Both the position numbers and the translations under genes were made by a program. Shown here piece by piece: positions 1-9,256 of a stretch of 36,478 nucleotides of DNA; positions within the stretch are counted from its first letter, which is position 1, and every line of letters starts with the position of its first letter. The notes under the pieces are model-generated. The model ran no database searches. It was not told where the DNA came from and saw only the letters and a list, made by a program, of their open reading frames with translations. The DNA comes from a virus, in the IMG/VR virus record IMGVR_UViG_3300020418_000015, positions 1 through 36,478 of that record; one strand, given 5' to 3'.

Positions 1-2096
1 TTCTTCATATTCTTAGCTTCTGCCAAGGTTTGTTGCATAGCTTGACCTGCTGCTTGCATAAAGTTAGGACTGTCAGATGCAGCCAAGTTAGCACCAAATT
101 CTGCTACTAACTGCCAGAAACGATCACCACCATTTGGCTTCATAGCTTCTATTAATTTGTTTTGAGCGTTAGTCAAAGCACTATATTGAGTTAAAGCAGA
201 ATTACCTATACCACCTGTATTATTTGCCATCTTTTCAGCAATAGCAACTTCGGCCTTAGATACTGCTTGTTTGTTGTTCATTCCTTTCTTCTCTTCTCTA
301 GGATCTCCTTTAAAAGTATTTGTTTCAGCCCTATTGCCTTCGCCTGTATCTTCGCCTGTGTTTTCTCCATCTTTATTTTCATCTGTTGAAACAGTTACAG
401 CCGTAGAGGAAAAAGGTTTTGTTATATCTACGTTTTTAACGTCATACTTTGGATTTACTCCTTTTACAGGCTCGGTTGCTCCCTCTCCAAAAGGAATATA
501 ATCTTTTTGCCCTCTTCTTTTACTTAGAACTTGACCATCGTCTGTAACGAAAACTCTGCTTGCGTCTAACTTTTCTCCAGCCTTAAATAATAAATCATCT
601 ACTGTTTCTTTCTTAGGAAAAGCAGTTAAAGAACCAGGTGCTTTATCCACCTTTAAAATAGGCTCTCCACTTGAATTAACAACAAAAGTATCCCCAAACT
701 CTGTGTTTACAAGTTTCTCATTACCTGATAAATTGCCTTCTTCAATCGTCCCCATTCTGTTTTTCTTAATAAAGTCGAATGGGGAAAATAATGTTTCTTC
801 GGTGTAAGGTGCTCCTTCTGGAACTTTTACAGTCTTATTAAATTGATCGCTTGATGGGATAGGCTTACCTAATAGGTTGAAACCTTTATCTTCATCTTCT
901 TTTAATTTTTTCAATACTCCCATTAAAGTTGGTGCATCCTTACCTGAATCGACATAATTACTAGGAAAACCATATTCACCTATATTTGTTTTAGGATCAA
1001 ATCCAATAGTATTTGTTCTCATTCTTGGATCTATTCCAGAGATTCCTCCATACGGATCTACAGGTGTGTTTTTACTCATAGCTCTATTTCTAGCAAGCCT
1101 TTTTTCAAGTTCTGATTGAGAATCATCACTTTGAGAAAATTGTTTAAATTTTTGTAGCTCATCAAAATTGTTCATATTTCTAATCCCACCCTTTGAAATA
1201 AAAGGTGACGCACTTTGAGCTGCGCTCATACCTAAATCTTCAGCAAGCGTTGTAGCAAAATTCATTTCTGGCTTTTTAATAACCATATTTGGATTAACAC
1301 CAAAGAAATCTTCTTCAGGTGTAGAAAAAGCTTCAACGACATTGGATAGGCTTTCGTTTGGTCTTCCGTAAGCAAACTTGCCTTCTGGATCAAATTGACC
1401 TTCTATAAATTCATTCTCAAGATCCATAGGAGTAGTTTCGCTTTTAATAGCTTTTATACCTGACTTCTCAAGTTGATTTAAAAATTCAGATTTATTATTT
1501 TCTAACTCTTTTTCTCTGGCTTTTGCATCTGCAAATTCTGTATTTCTATTTTGTATCATAGGTGCAATAGAATAATTAAGTCTAGAGCCAGGGAAGTTGT
1601 TTTTAGGATCAGTCATGTCGAAATCGGTAAACTGTGGCTTTCTACTTATATCTAGACCTTTGTTATCAGTAGGACGCATTTGATTAGCCGAAATTAGTGA
1701 CCTAGCAAATTCACCTAACTCACCCCTATCGTTCTGTGCTACACCTTGAACAATGTTCAAACGACCTGCGTTGTACATTTGCATAAGTAACTGTTTCTGT
1801 TTTGCTAGTTCTCCACTACCTCCTGTGTTCATAGGGATAGCACTAGCCATTGGGTCTTGTGGTCTTGGTGTTGGTGGTTGATCCATACGAGACATTTCAG
1901 GCGTAAGTTGAGGTCTTTGTGCCATAGCCATTTTAGACATATCAGCCTTGGCGGCCTGTCTTGCCATGTTCCTTCGTCTTATCTCTTGTTGCACAAACAT
2001 ACTTGGAATGCTGTCTGGTCTTTTCAACAAAGTCATAAGTTGTTGGTCAGACGCTTTCCGTAAGACTGTCTGTATTTTAATTGGATCTACTGCCAT
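1..2096 (-). CDS. Late structural protein, partial (C-terminus beyond left edge)
   Basis: An open frame of about 698 codons runs from an ATG at 2096 to the window edge without a stop, so the C-terminus is missing. The N-terminus is basic and Met/Gln-rich (MAVDPIKIQTVLRKASDQQL). The middle is rich in Asn, Asp, Lys and Pro and has no transmembrane segment or catalytic motif I recognise. The last visible part (about residues 615-698) looks helical and includes FWQLVAEFGANLAASDSPNF, a segment type I associate with late proteins of marine phages that carry ANLAAS/SPNF-like tails. It starts 9 bases after the preceding gene's stop and is the last gene of the late operon seen here. I infer a virion or internal (ejection) protein. 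A tape measure is possible but lacks the expected long hydrophobic helices. Confidence 0.75.
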   Translation of the reverse strand, partial: MAVDPIKIQTVLRKASDQQLMTLLKRPDSIPSMFVQQEIRRRNMARQAAKADMSKMAMAQRPQLTPEMSRMDQPPTPRPQDPMASAIPMNTGGSGELAKQKQLLMQMYNAGRLNIVQGVAQNDRGELGEFARSLISANQMRPTDNKGLDISRKPQFTDFDMTDPKNNFPGSRLNYSIAPMIQNRNTEFADAKAREKELENNKSEFLNQLEKSGIKAIKSETTPMDLENEFIEGQFDPEGKFAYGRPNESLSNVVEAFSTPEEDFFGVNPNMVIKKPEMNFATTLAEDLGMSAAQSASPFISKGGIRNMNNFDELQKFKQFSQSDDSQSELEKRLARNRAMSKNTPVDPYGGISGIDPRMRTNTIGFDPKTNIGEYGFPSNYVDSGKDAPTLMGVLKKLKEDEDKGFNLLGKPIPSSDQFNKTVKVPEGAPYTEETLFSPFDFIKKNRMGTIEEGNLSGNEKLVNTEFGDTFVVNSSGEPILKVDKAPGSLTAFPKKETVDDLLFKAGEKLDASRVFVTDDGQVLSKRRGQKDYIPFGEGATEPVKGVNPKYDVKNVDITKPFSSTAVTVSTDENKDGENTGEDTGEGNRAETNTFKGDPREEKKGMNNKQAVSKAEVAIAEKMANNTGGIGNSALTQYSALTNAQNKLIEAMKPNGGDRFWQLVAEFGANLAASDSPNFMQAAGQAMQQTLAEAKNMK

Positions 2097-2104
2097 TTTC
2101 TAAC

Positions 2105-3118
2105 CTAACTAAAAAAGTTTCCAAAATCAAACCCACCGGGTTTAAATCCACCACCCATTCCGTATAAACCTAAAGCGTTTATTCCTAGTCCTAACGCCTG
2201 TTGTAAGAAGCTAGGATCTTTTGTTTGTTGCGTAACAGACCCTGCTCCAATATTAGGCGTAAGACCTTTAACAATACTGTTATAAAAATCTAACTGTTGG
2301 TAGGGGAACTGTTCTTGCTTTAGAAAGTCGTCATAAGCTAAATCTAAACTAGCTTGGTTCATCTTTTGTTCTGCATCACCGACACTACCCTTTAGAGCCA
2401 TCTCGTCAGCAAATAATTGTTGATCTGTCTTTGCTAGTGATTCAAGTGCAGATGCTCTATTAAAGTCCCCAAGCATTCCTAACTTGTCAGCTTCTAGTCC
2501 AAGCTTAGACATTAAGGAGTCTGCCTTTAGAGATCTATCTGCATCTTTGGAGAAGATATCAGCTGCTTGTCCATAACCTTTATAGAATAGATCAGCCTCT
2601 GCATTAGCTAATCTGTCTAATAAAGCTTGTTGACCCATTTCTGTCGTTCCTGCTTCTCTTGTCGATCCGAAAGCACCTCTACCTACGGCTCTAGCCATAT
2701 CTTTTTGTCTTTGCAGAGCCATATTTCTATCTGTCTGTCTGCGTAACTTGTCTACAACCAGATCTTCATATGGGTTCATATACTGATCAATAATCCTGTT
2801 ACCTTCAGCATCTTTGTCTAAGAACGTTTTTGCAGTAGTCTCCCTTGGAGTAAAGTCATAATCCTTTAAGACTTTATTACCATCTGCGTCTGTGGTGTAG
2901 AATGAATCTTTTAAAGCTTTTATACCTTCGTCCTGACCCTCATAGTTCATTATTGTATCCATGATTGTCTTTTGATTATCAGTAAAAGGAGCTATCCTAG
3001 GTTGACCATATGGAGTATATTCATCCGTATCGTATAAATCTTTGCTCTTCTCAAGGACATCCTCAAGATAGGTTTTCATCCAATCAGGATAATCTGTAAT
3101 CGTTGTTTGCGTTGCCAT
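2105..3118 (-). CDS. Hypothetical late virion protein
   Basis: A 337-residue protein beginning MATQTTITDYPDWMKTYLED. It is mostly predicted helix, with Gln/Asp/Lys-rich stretches (about residues 90-260) including RAVGRGAFGSTREAGTTEMG. The C-terminus is glycine-rich and more hydrophobic (LGLGINALGLYGMGGGFKPG), which could be a membrane-contact or assembly segment. I do not recognise a named family. It lies between two other uncharacterised late genes with short spacers, so it belongs to the same late transcript. The helical body and glycine-rich end would fit an internal or ejected protein of a short-tailed phage, but that is inference only. Confidence 0.75.
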   Translation of the reverse strand: MATQTTITDYPDWMKTYLEDVLEKSKDLYDTDEYTPYGQPRIAPFTDNQKTIMDTIMNYEGQDEGIKALKDSFYTTDADGNKVLKDYDFTPRETTAKTFLDKDAEGNRIIDQYMNPYEDLVVDKLRRQTDRNMALQRQKDMARAVGRGAFGSTREAGTTEMGQQALLDRLANAEADLFYKGYGQAADIFSKDADRSLKADSLMSKLGLEADKLGMLGDFNRASALESLAKTDQQLFADEMALKGSVGDAEQKMNQASLDLAYDDFLKQEQFPYQQLDFYNSIVKGLTPNIGAGSVTQQTKDPSFLQQALGLGINALGLYGMGGGFKPGGFDFGNFFS

Positions 3119-3127
3119 TATGTACTC

Positions 3128-4147
3128 CTATGCCACATCATACTGTTTTAAAGATTTCTTGCGTTCAGCCTCAAGCTGTCTTATTCCCTTATTGTAGTCC
3201 CCATTGCCCTTCATCATAATTTGTTCTTTAGGCATAACAAACTCTTGGGCCGATAAAGCTATTGGGCCGACTAGATCATCTTTTGGGCCACCAGGCCCAG
3301 TTACTATTCCAGAAGGTTGTCTTCTTAAGTTTTGCACAGCCATACCATCTCTGGCCTGAAATGCACCAACAGCAGGGGATAGTATCGCTTCTCCTGTTGT
3401 TTGTCCGTATGTCATTGGATTGTCTAAGGTTTGTATTCCCACAGGCTCTGCCTTTACAGTTGGAGTTTCTTCCTCCATCTTAACACACATTTTAGTTTTA
3501 ATGTCATAAAAAAACCCTTCTTTACACTTAAGAGTTCCGTCTGGTAAAACGCCTACAGCATTAGGATCTAAGACGCTAGTAGGACTAGAATCTCCTCCTG
3601 TGCTTTCTAAAGCCTTTTTCTGAAACTCTGCCTTTTGCTCATCTGTCATGGGAGAGAAAAAGCTACCACCTGTTGTGAGAAAACTTCCATCCCCATCTAC
3701 GTCAAGAGAATCGAAAAACCCACCTATTTTTCTGTTCTTGTCCATATTTAGTTCTTGACCAAATATGTTCGTTACTTTCCCATCTTTAGAGGTAGATGTA
3801 TAAGGCGAACCATCTCCATCTTTATCTAAATTAAAAATACCACTTCTTTTGTTACCTTCTCTATCCTGTCCACCAAATAGGTACTTACCTAAAGTAAAAG
3901 GGATAGATACAGGGAACATCAGGGATGTTGCAATATCTCTAACTATACCAGATGCATTGTCATCGAAGAACGTACTAGCAGTATCTTTCTTTTGACTAGG
4001 CTTTGAAGAATCTGCATACTCCATCTTTGTAAGGGTATTCCCTACATATACATTTTCCCCTTCACGCCCATCTCTCATAGCTTCAGCAAAGCTGCCATAT
4101 GGATTTTCTTTTGTTCCGTCAGACTCAAACATTTCTTTTCTAGGCAT
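3128..4147 (-). CDS. Late protein with two DxDxDG calcium-loop-like motifs
   Basis: A 339-residue hydrophilic protein. Two DxDxDG loops (D108-D110-D112-G and D149-D151-D153-G) look like calcium-binding EF-hand or thrombospondin-type-3 loops. A short Cys-containing hairpin follows near residues 208-222 (CKEGFFYDIKTKMC). The C-terminal part contains GPGGPKDDLVGPIALSAQEF and a following GNGDYNKG. It resembles a motif I know from many phage virion proteins (GPG...DD.VPA.LSDGEFV...GNG). A hydrophobic stretch lies at about residues 72-90. The gene overlaps the 3' end of the 90-residue gene upstream by 1 base. I infer a virion component; its exact role is unknown. Confidence 0.75.
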   Translation of the reverse strand: MPRKEMFESDGTKENPYGSFAEAMRDGREGENVYVGNTLTKMEYADSSKPSQKKDTASTFFDDNASGIVRDIATSLMFPVSIPFTLGKYLFGGQDREGNKRSGIFNLDKDGDGSPYTSTSKDGKVTNIFGQELNMDKNRKIGGFFDSLDVDGDGSFLTTGGSFFSPMTDEQKAEFQKKALESTGGDSSPTSVLDPNAVGVLPDGTLKCKEGFFYDIKTKMCVKMEEETPTVKAEPVGIQTLDNPMTYGQTTGEAILSPAVGAFQARDGMAVQNLRRQPSGIVTGPGGPKDDLVGPIALSAQEFVMPKEQIMMKGNGDYNKGIRQLEAERKKSLKQYDVA

Positions 4148-4419
4148 TATGCTAATACTCCCTTTTCTCTCAAGGCATTAATTACTGACCCAAGAACGTT
4201 GGCATTGTTGGCCGTAGAAGTTGAGCTTGCATCTAATGATTTTGTTGTTGTTATATTTGCTGTGGAGAACTTTGTATTAATATCTCCAACATTAGCGGCT
4301 TGACTTAAGTTGTCAAAGTTTTGCTCTAGTGCATCTACTAACTCACTTGCCCATACAGTAGGATCATCTCCCTCTGATAGTCTTGGTAGTGGTGCTACTG
4401 TAAATCTACTTGTTGCCAT
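4147..4419 (-). CDS. Small hypothetical late protein
   Basis: A 90-residue acidic protein (start MATSRFTVAPLPRLSEGDDP) with an Asn/Ser/Thr-rich second half and a short helical C-terminus (VLGSVINALREKGVLA). The gene is locked between its neighbours by one-base overlaps at both ends (TAATG-type junctions), which argues for a real, translationally coupled gene. It follows the large 973-residue protein, so a small partner or assembly factor for that protein is plausible. I recognise no domain and assign no function. Confidence 0.65.
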   Translation of the reverse strand: MATSRFTVAPLPRLSEGDDPTVWASELVDALEQNFDNLSQAANVGDINTKFSTANITTTKSLDASSTSTANNANVLGSVINALREKGVLA

Positions 4420-7340
4420 TATCTCTCTCCATCTGGCCTCATGTTTAACCTAAGATCACCTAATCTCCAATGATCATGTAATCCATCAGAATGAACTTTT
4501 ACTTTCATTTGTCTTCCTCTCACTCTAGGATTAATTCTTCCTGTCTTGGAGTAGTTTACTCCAGAGATAGTTACATCTCTATTTCTTACAGTAAATGGGC
4601 CTTTGGTTGTATAATCACCTAAACTGTCTTTCCTAGAGCTAAAGGTAATATTATAAGTCTCATCATATGTCCCATCCTCTTTGTCGGTTGACGTAGCATC
4701 TGGTAGTGCCTTATCTACAAACATAATATTCTGACCATCGTCTATATCAAAGTCTGCACTTTCAACAAAAGCATTGATAGGTGATCCGTCATCGGTTGTT
4801 CCTACTTCTTGATTGTATAGAACTCTATTTGCATCAGCCGAAATATCGTTTTCAAAGATTGATCCACCTTCCCAAGCTGTTCTGCTAAATGTTCCTACAT
4901 CCCATACGTTTTCTAAATAATTATACTTAACGTATCGGTTGTTCTCTCGGTTTTGACCTGCTGCGTTTGTTGATGTAGTCTCATCGTTTGTAGATATACT
5001 AGGATAAAACCACCAGATCTCGTTGTACCCCCTAGATGTCCCTGTAACAACCTTAAATTGTTCGGCATAATTGAAATCCTCAAAGACATATTTTGCTACA
5101 GGAGAAGGAAGAACTTTAACCCCACCATCGAAGACGAAAAAGTTTTTAAATCCCATCCAATAACACCTTCCCTGAATAGCCATTGCTCCATGTGGAGAAA
5201 TAAGACCACAGTTATTACCAAGCTCTTTAAAACCGAAAGTATATGGTGGGCCTTGGAAAACCATACCATGAACGTTCTTATCGCTAAACAAAAGCGTTTG
5301 CCCTCTTACCTTGGCATATCCCACTAAGAATGTACCACCTGTAAGGATCTGACCCCCTGATGTATTTGTATCAACGTTCTCTGTCCAAATGTTTGTAGTT
5401 TCTTGACTTGCCCAACGTACCTTCATTGGATCACCTGCTCCCAAACAAACAATGTGCCTATCTGGAGAAGTGACGAAAATACTCTTTACGCTTGTTGGGA
5501 CAATACCATGTGTAGAGTTATTTCTGCCTGATTGAGGTGTACTTGGGTTTGTTGCGTTTGTGATTTGGACAGCAGCCGTACCTACACCACCAGAAGTATC
5601 CCAATAATGAGGAGCACCATTGTTGTGAGCAAGAACGAGGTCTTCACCAAAATTATCAAAGCTCCAAACTCTTGGATCAACTACAACATTAGATGTAGAA
5701 GCAGGTTGACCCCAACCCCTTGTATAACTAGATCCTGCTTGCCAAACACCTGTTCCCCATCCGTAAGCGAAGTTAGAGTGTTCTTCTCCAGATTCTACAG
5801 GCTTTGTTATTGTAACATCTGTTGTCCCACCTGAAGAAATAGCAGGAAAGGCTGTAAGGCTTGCATCGTAGGCCGTGGACTGTGTTTCTCTTGATAACCC
5901 TACTGTAACAGAACCTAATAAATCCCATCCATTATCGAGATCGGTATTATGTGGATTTGAAGTATTTGCTCCACCTGTAGAGCCTAGTTTTACATAGTAT
6001 ATGTCATCGATCTCTGCGTACCAATGTTTTGAATATGTTATTTTAGATTCAGCATTAGAAAATCCCTGAACCCCAAGAATGTAGATACTTTCGGTAACAG
6101 TCGTACCTTCGTAAGTCTTTCCTGTAACCCCTATGTAAGCTGAAGGATATGAGTCTGTATAGCTTTCATAACATCCATATTGATATGGTGTGGTGTAATT
6201 AGGATAGCCTGAACTTGGTAAGTTAATTCCGTGATTGCCTACTACAACTCTTCTAGCACATGGTCTGTTATTTTTATCGGTAACAACATTTCCTAACATA
6301 TGATTGGCCAGAGATGCATCAGAAATCTGGGAGCTTATTTTATGAGTTCCTTGGTGAGCCAGAATATTACCTACCCCTGTCCTTGTCCCTGCCGTAAAAA
6401 AAGTATTTGATGTGTTTTGCGTTGCATAAGGGATCATCACCCTACCTGTAGTATCAAATGGGGCAGACCATCTTATTTGCGTTTGTAAATGACCTATTCT
6501 ACTTACATTTGGGCCTTGTGCTCCACCTATATAATAACTAGAACCGGGTGAATATGTTTCTGATCCAAGAAAGTATGCTGTGACCCCTCTGGCAGTATAA
6601 CCTGCTATAGATGTATAATTAAGTATTGTTCCAGAGTCGTAAGTTGATGGTAAAAGAATGTCAAAATAGTTTGTTGTGTTATTAACGATTGTAGCAGATA
6701 GTTTTGGTATTCTAATCTCACCTATGTTAAGATTATTAAAATAGTAAGCTATAGGTGTTCCATTTGATCCGTTGGTAGGAACTCCGTGTGATGATTTGTA
6801 AAACCTTAGTATTGGGCCTTCTGACCTTGCATTTGTGCCACTTGAACCAGATATATCTGGAGATGTACTATAGGCCCAACCATAATCCCTTTCTTGATCT
6901 CCATACTGTGTATCAGTCCCCAACGCAACACTTGTTGTTGAATCCTTTGCTTGTGGATAATAACAAACCATATGTCCATAATCTGTAGACGCAATAGCAG
7001 GATGGAATTGGTTAGATCCTGTGTCTTGCAAGTCTAATGTTACAGTAGAGAACGAAGGATCAGCAGGAGTAATGTCGTAAAGAATGCCATCTTTTAGTAT
7101 GTAAATATTAGTATGTGTTCCTATCGCTAAAAGCCTGTTGTCGTTAAAGTCTCTCCAAGAATGCAAAGCTCTAGCTGCCCCACCAAAACTGTCGTTGATA
7201 GTTTTTTCCCAACCACCAATCTTCTGTGCTCGACCATTGTAAAAGCGTACCTTATCGGAGTCTACCCATCTTCCTTCAGAAGAATAGACTGTATCATCTT
7301 TTACTACGCCACCTTGTATGGCTATCTTCTTTAATGCCAT
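4419..7340 (-). CDS. Large tail/connector-associated structural protein (beta-propeller-like N-terminus)
   Basis: A 973-residue protein, the largest in the window. The N-terminal part (about residues 1-95) has the pattern 'new frame, sequence IGGWEK, then RALHSWRDFNDNRLLAIGTH and IYILKDGILYDITP', typical of phage stabilisation proteins that open with beta-propeller blades. A later conserved block (about residues 690-760) reads GLISPHGAMAIQGRCYWMGF then FFVFDGGVKVLPSPV, another propeller-like repeat common in marine phage late proteins. The central part is Ser/Thr/Gly/Tyr-rich and beta-like. P22 gp10-like head-closure or tail-hub proteins have comparable architecture. I infer a tail hub or packaged-DNA stabilisation protein with moderate certainty; homology to gp10 itself is not shown. 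Confidence 0.8.
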   Translation of the reverse strand: MALKKIAIQGGVVKDDTVYSSEGRWVDSDKVRFYNGRAQKIGGWEKTINDSFGGAARALHSWRDFNDNRLLAIGTHTNIYILKDGILYDITPADPSFSTVTLDLQDTGSNQFHPAIASTDYGHMVCYYPQAKDSTTSVALGTDTQYGDQERDYGWAYSTSPDISGSSGTNARSEGPILRFYKSSHGVPTNGSNGTPIAYYFNNLNIGEIRIPKLSATIVNNTTNYFDILLPSTYDSGTILNYTSIAGYTARGVTAYFLGSETYSPGSSYYIGGAQGPNVSRIGHLQTQIRWSAPFDTTGRVMIPYATQNTSNTFFTAGTRTGVGNILAHQGTHKISSQISDASLANHMLGNVVTDKNNRPCARRVVVGNHGINLPSSGYPNYTTPYQYGCYESYTDSYPSAYIGVTGKTYEGTTVTESIYILGVQGFSNAESKITYSKHWYAEIDDIYYVKLGSTGGANTSNPHNTDLDNGWDLLGSVTVGLSRETQSTAYDASLTAFPAISSGGTTDVTITKPVESGEEHSNFAYGWGTGVWQAGSSYTRGWGQPASTSNVVVDPRVWSFDNFGEDLVLAHNNGAPHYWDTSGGVGTAAVQITNATNPSTPQSGRNNSTHGIVPTSVKSIFVTSPDRHIVCLGAGDPMKVRWASQETTNIWTENVDTNTSGGQILTGGTFLVGYAKVRGQTLLFSDKNVHGMVFQGPPYTFGFKELGNNCGLISPHGAMAIQGRCYWMGFKNFFVFDGGVKVLPSPVAKYVFEDFNYAEQFKVVTGTSRGYNEIWWFYPSISTNDETTSTNAAGQNRENNRYVKYNYLENVWDVGTFSRTAWEGGSIFENDISADANRVLYNQEVGTTDDGSPINAFVESADFDIDDGQNIMFVDKALPDATSTDKEDGTYDETYNITFSSRKDSLGDYTTKGPFTVRNRDVTISGVNYSKTGRINPRVRGRQMKVKVHSDGLHDHWRLGDLRLNMRPDGER

Positions 7341-7342
7341 TA

Positions 7343-7783
7343 TTATTTATACCCATATAATGCTTGCATACCCTGATCAAGAATGTTGTTAAGTGGAGTA
7401 GCTTGATAGCTTGGGTTTTTGCCTTTTTGGTTCATTTGATTTCCAAAATCAACGAAAGTAGATAAGTCGTTTTTGTGAAAGGGACTGTCGGCTGGCACTC
7501 CAAATGCTCTATATGGCTGTATTCCTGTAGGGTTGGAAGGTTGAAACAAAGGAGCGTTGATTGACGGACTTGGAAAGTTTCCTATTCCACCACCTGTAGA
7601 ACTCATATCTAGTTCTGGAAATGTTTCTGTGGTCAAGTCTTCTACTTCATTAACATACGGAACAAGCTTATCCAAAAATGACGCTTGTGACTGTTTTGTA
7701 AGTTGTTGCGTAATCATGTTTGTTAAAGGCGATAGTAAAGAAGCTATACCTCCACCCATGCCATAATTTGGTTTCATGTACAT
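7343..7783 (-). CDS. Hypothetical late protein
   Basis: A 146-residue protein starting MYMKPNYGMGGGIASLLSPL. The ATG at 7783 is supported by AAGGA eight bases upstream. A Gly/Met-rich N-terminus is followed by a short amphipathic helix (about 20-45) and a Pro/Asn-rich C-terminal half. The N-terminal KPNYGMGGGIA pattern recalls glycine-rich tails of small marine phage virion proteins. It is placed between a fibre-assembly chaperone-like gene and the 973-residue structural gene with 1-2 base gaps. No function can be assigned. Confidence 0.65.
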   Translation of the reverse strand: MYMKPNYGMGGGIASLLSPLTNMITQQLTKQSQASFLDKLVPYVNEVEDLTTETFPELDMSSTGGGIGNFPSPSINAPLFQPSNPTGIQPYRAFGVPADSPFHKNDLSTFVDFGNQMNQKGKNPSYQATPLNNILDQGMQALYGYK

Positions 7784-7784
7784 T

Positions 7785-8195
7785 TCAAAAATCCTTCTCT
7801 GGCCATGTTACGTTATGAGGAAATCCCTCTTGCTGTGGGACATCCAAAAGCTTTTGTCTGTAGTCTCTAATCTTATTTTGTTTTTCCTCTGGTTGCTCAT
7901 CCCAACGCATAAAATTCATCACATAAGAATCCACTTGTTCTTGTAACAAAATATCCCTCCACCTTCGCACTTCCATTGCCTTTAGATCATCCAACTCTTC
8001 TTGTGTTGGTGGAACATACGGATCTGGATTCGATTTAACTAAATCCTCATATAGTTTTTGTACATTAACATCCGAACCATAATCGTCAGGAACAACTGTA
8101 AAAGGTATCCACCCATGTTGGGGATGGTTAATCTCACAATCAATACAAGTTTCGTTGATGTACTTTGCGTTTTTAAATTCTTTAATTTCAATCAT
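7785..8195 (-). CDS. Phage tail-fibre assembly chaperone-like protein
   Basis: A 136-residue protein whose C-terminal half fits the phage tail assembly chaperone family (Phage_tail_APC type): an R-x-W-R-D-x-LL helix near residues 70-85, then YRQKLLDVPQQEGFPHNVTW. The N-terminal half (residues 1-60) is beta-rich with two Cys (C17, C20). Its start codon overlaps the stop of the preceding fibre gene at 8195, the usual arrangement for a chaperone that folds or joins the fibre encoded just before it. I infer it assists the 345-residue fibre. A second gene of the same type lies at 11145-11501. Confidence 0.7.
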   Translation of the reverse strand: MIEIKEFKNAKYINETCIDCEINHPQHGWIPFTVVPDDYGSDVNVQKLYEDLVKSNPDPYVPPTQEELDDLKAMEVRRWRDILLQEQVDSYVMNFMRWDEQPEEKQNKIRDYRQKLLDVPQQEGFPHNVTWPEKDF

Positions 8196-9232
8196 TAGGA
8201 AGTTCTAATCCAAAGTGTTGCTATATTTATTGTCCATGAGTAAGTATTACTAGGATGTGGTTGCCTTTGCCCCATACATTTCCAAGTTCCTGGCAGAGTA
8301 GATGAGGAGTTCATAGCTTGGTTGGTAACGGAAGTTCCCCAAGTAGTAATTGCCCCTGTAGGTAAAAGATTACCCCCACTAATAGTGTCTCCATAAGAAT
8401 AAGTTGTCGTTGATGCAGGACTAACTGCCGCAAATACATAAGTACCATTTTTAATAGTACTTTGAGTAAAACTTAAATTATCAACATAATTTTGAGGTGT
8501 GGCACTTGCTGTTGCATACCCTGACAATGAACCTGATGTTAAGTACTGACTAAGATTTGGTGTATTAGAAAAGTTATTATAATTTAGGTAATAACTTGGT
8601 TGCTGACCATCAAGAGTAGCTGCGTCTCCACCACTTCCTGATCCTGAGTCATCTGCTGCGAACTCCAAGGCTGTTGCTCCAGAGTTTACTTTCAATACCT
8701 GTCCTGCTGTTCCAATAGAACTAGGAGTATCTGTAAGACCAAAAATAGATTGTGCAGAGTTTGTCCAAGAAGATGGTATTTTTGATATTGCTGTAGATAC
8801 AGATGTATCTGTTGGAACATCTGTCATGTTAACACAATGACCACCTGTTACAGATGTATGTATGATTGCAGACTTTCCATTTGTTATCGTAACGTTGTCA
8901 CCTGCACCACAAGTAAACACCAAAGAAAACCCACCACCTGTAGAGTTCTTTACTCCATATACTTTATCTTTAGTAGGGAGTGTTATTGTTCGGTCTTGTG
9001 ATAATGTTCCAGAGAACTCTAGTAAGAATTTTCTAGTTTCATTCCCTGATCCAACAGCAGCGTTGTTGTAAGTAGCTATGGTTGTGTTTTGATCTGACAA
9101 AGCTATAGAATGTTTTCCTGATAAAGCGTCTTCAGTTATATCCCAATTTGTATTTGTTCTTTGTCCCCAAGTATTGGCATTTTCTCCGTCTGCCATTTTT
9201 TCTATACCAAGGTTTGTATGTGTGCTAGGCAT
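8195..9232 (-). CDS. Tail fibre protein
   Basis: A 345-residue fibre. The N-terminus (MPSTHTNLGIEKMADGENAN then TWGQRTNTNWDITEDAL) is the signature of marine phage fibres that begin 'TNLGIEKP..GEQ.GTWG..TN.N'. It presumably forms the virion-attachment module. The centre contains GQVLKVNSGATALEF, a fibre repeat, and LDGQQPSYYLNYNNFSNTP, a motif seen in many trimeric fibres. The C-terminus (about 260-345) is a small Ser/Thr-rich tip with no chaperone domain. The tip may bind the receptor. A chaperone-like gene follows directly (8195 overlap). Confidence 0.85.
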   Translation of the reverse strand: MPSTHTNLGIEKMADGENANTWGQRTNTNWDITEDALSGKHSIALSDQNTTIATYNNAAVGSGNETRKFLLEFSGTLSQDRTITLPTKDKVYGVKNSTGGGFSLVFTCGAGDNVTITNGKSAIIHTSVTGGHCVNMTDVPTDTSVSTAISKIPSSWTNSAQSIFGLTDTPSSIGTAGQVLKVNSGATALEFAADDSGSGSGGDAATLDGQQPSYYLNYNNFSNTPNLSQYLTSGSLSGYATASATPQNYVDNLSFTQSTIKNGTYVFAAVSPASTTTYSYGDTISGGNLLPTGAITTWGTSVTNQAMNSSSTLPGTWKCMGQRQPHPSNTYSWTINIATLWIRTS

Positions 9233-9256
9233 TTATTTCTCCAATATTAATTATCT

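Noticed and set aside
271-501. Plus-strand open frames across the window (for example 271-501, 5058-5327, 26316-26639)
   Set aside because: They lie antisense to clear minus-strand genes, have no recognisable domains and no consistent ribosome binding sites.
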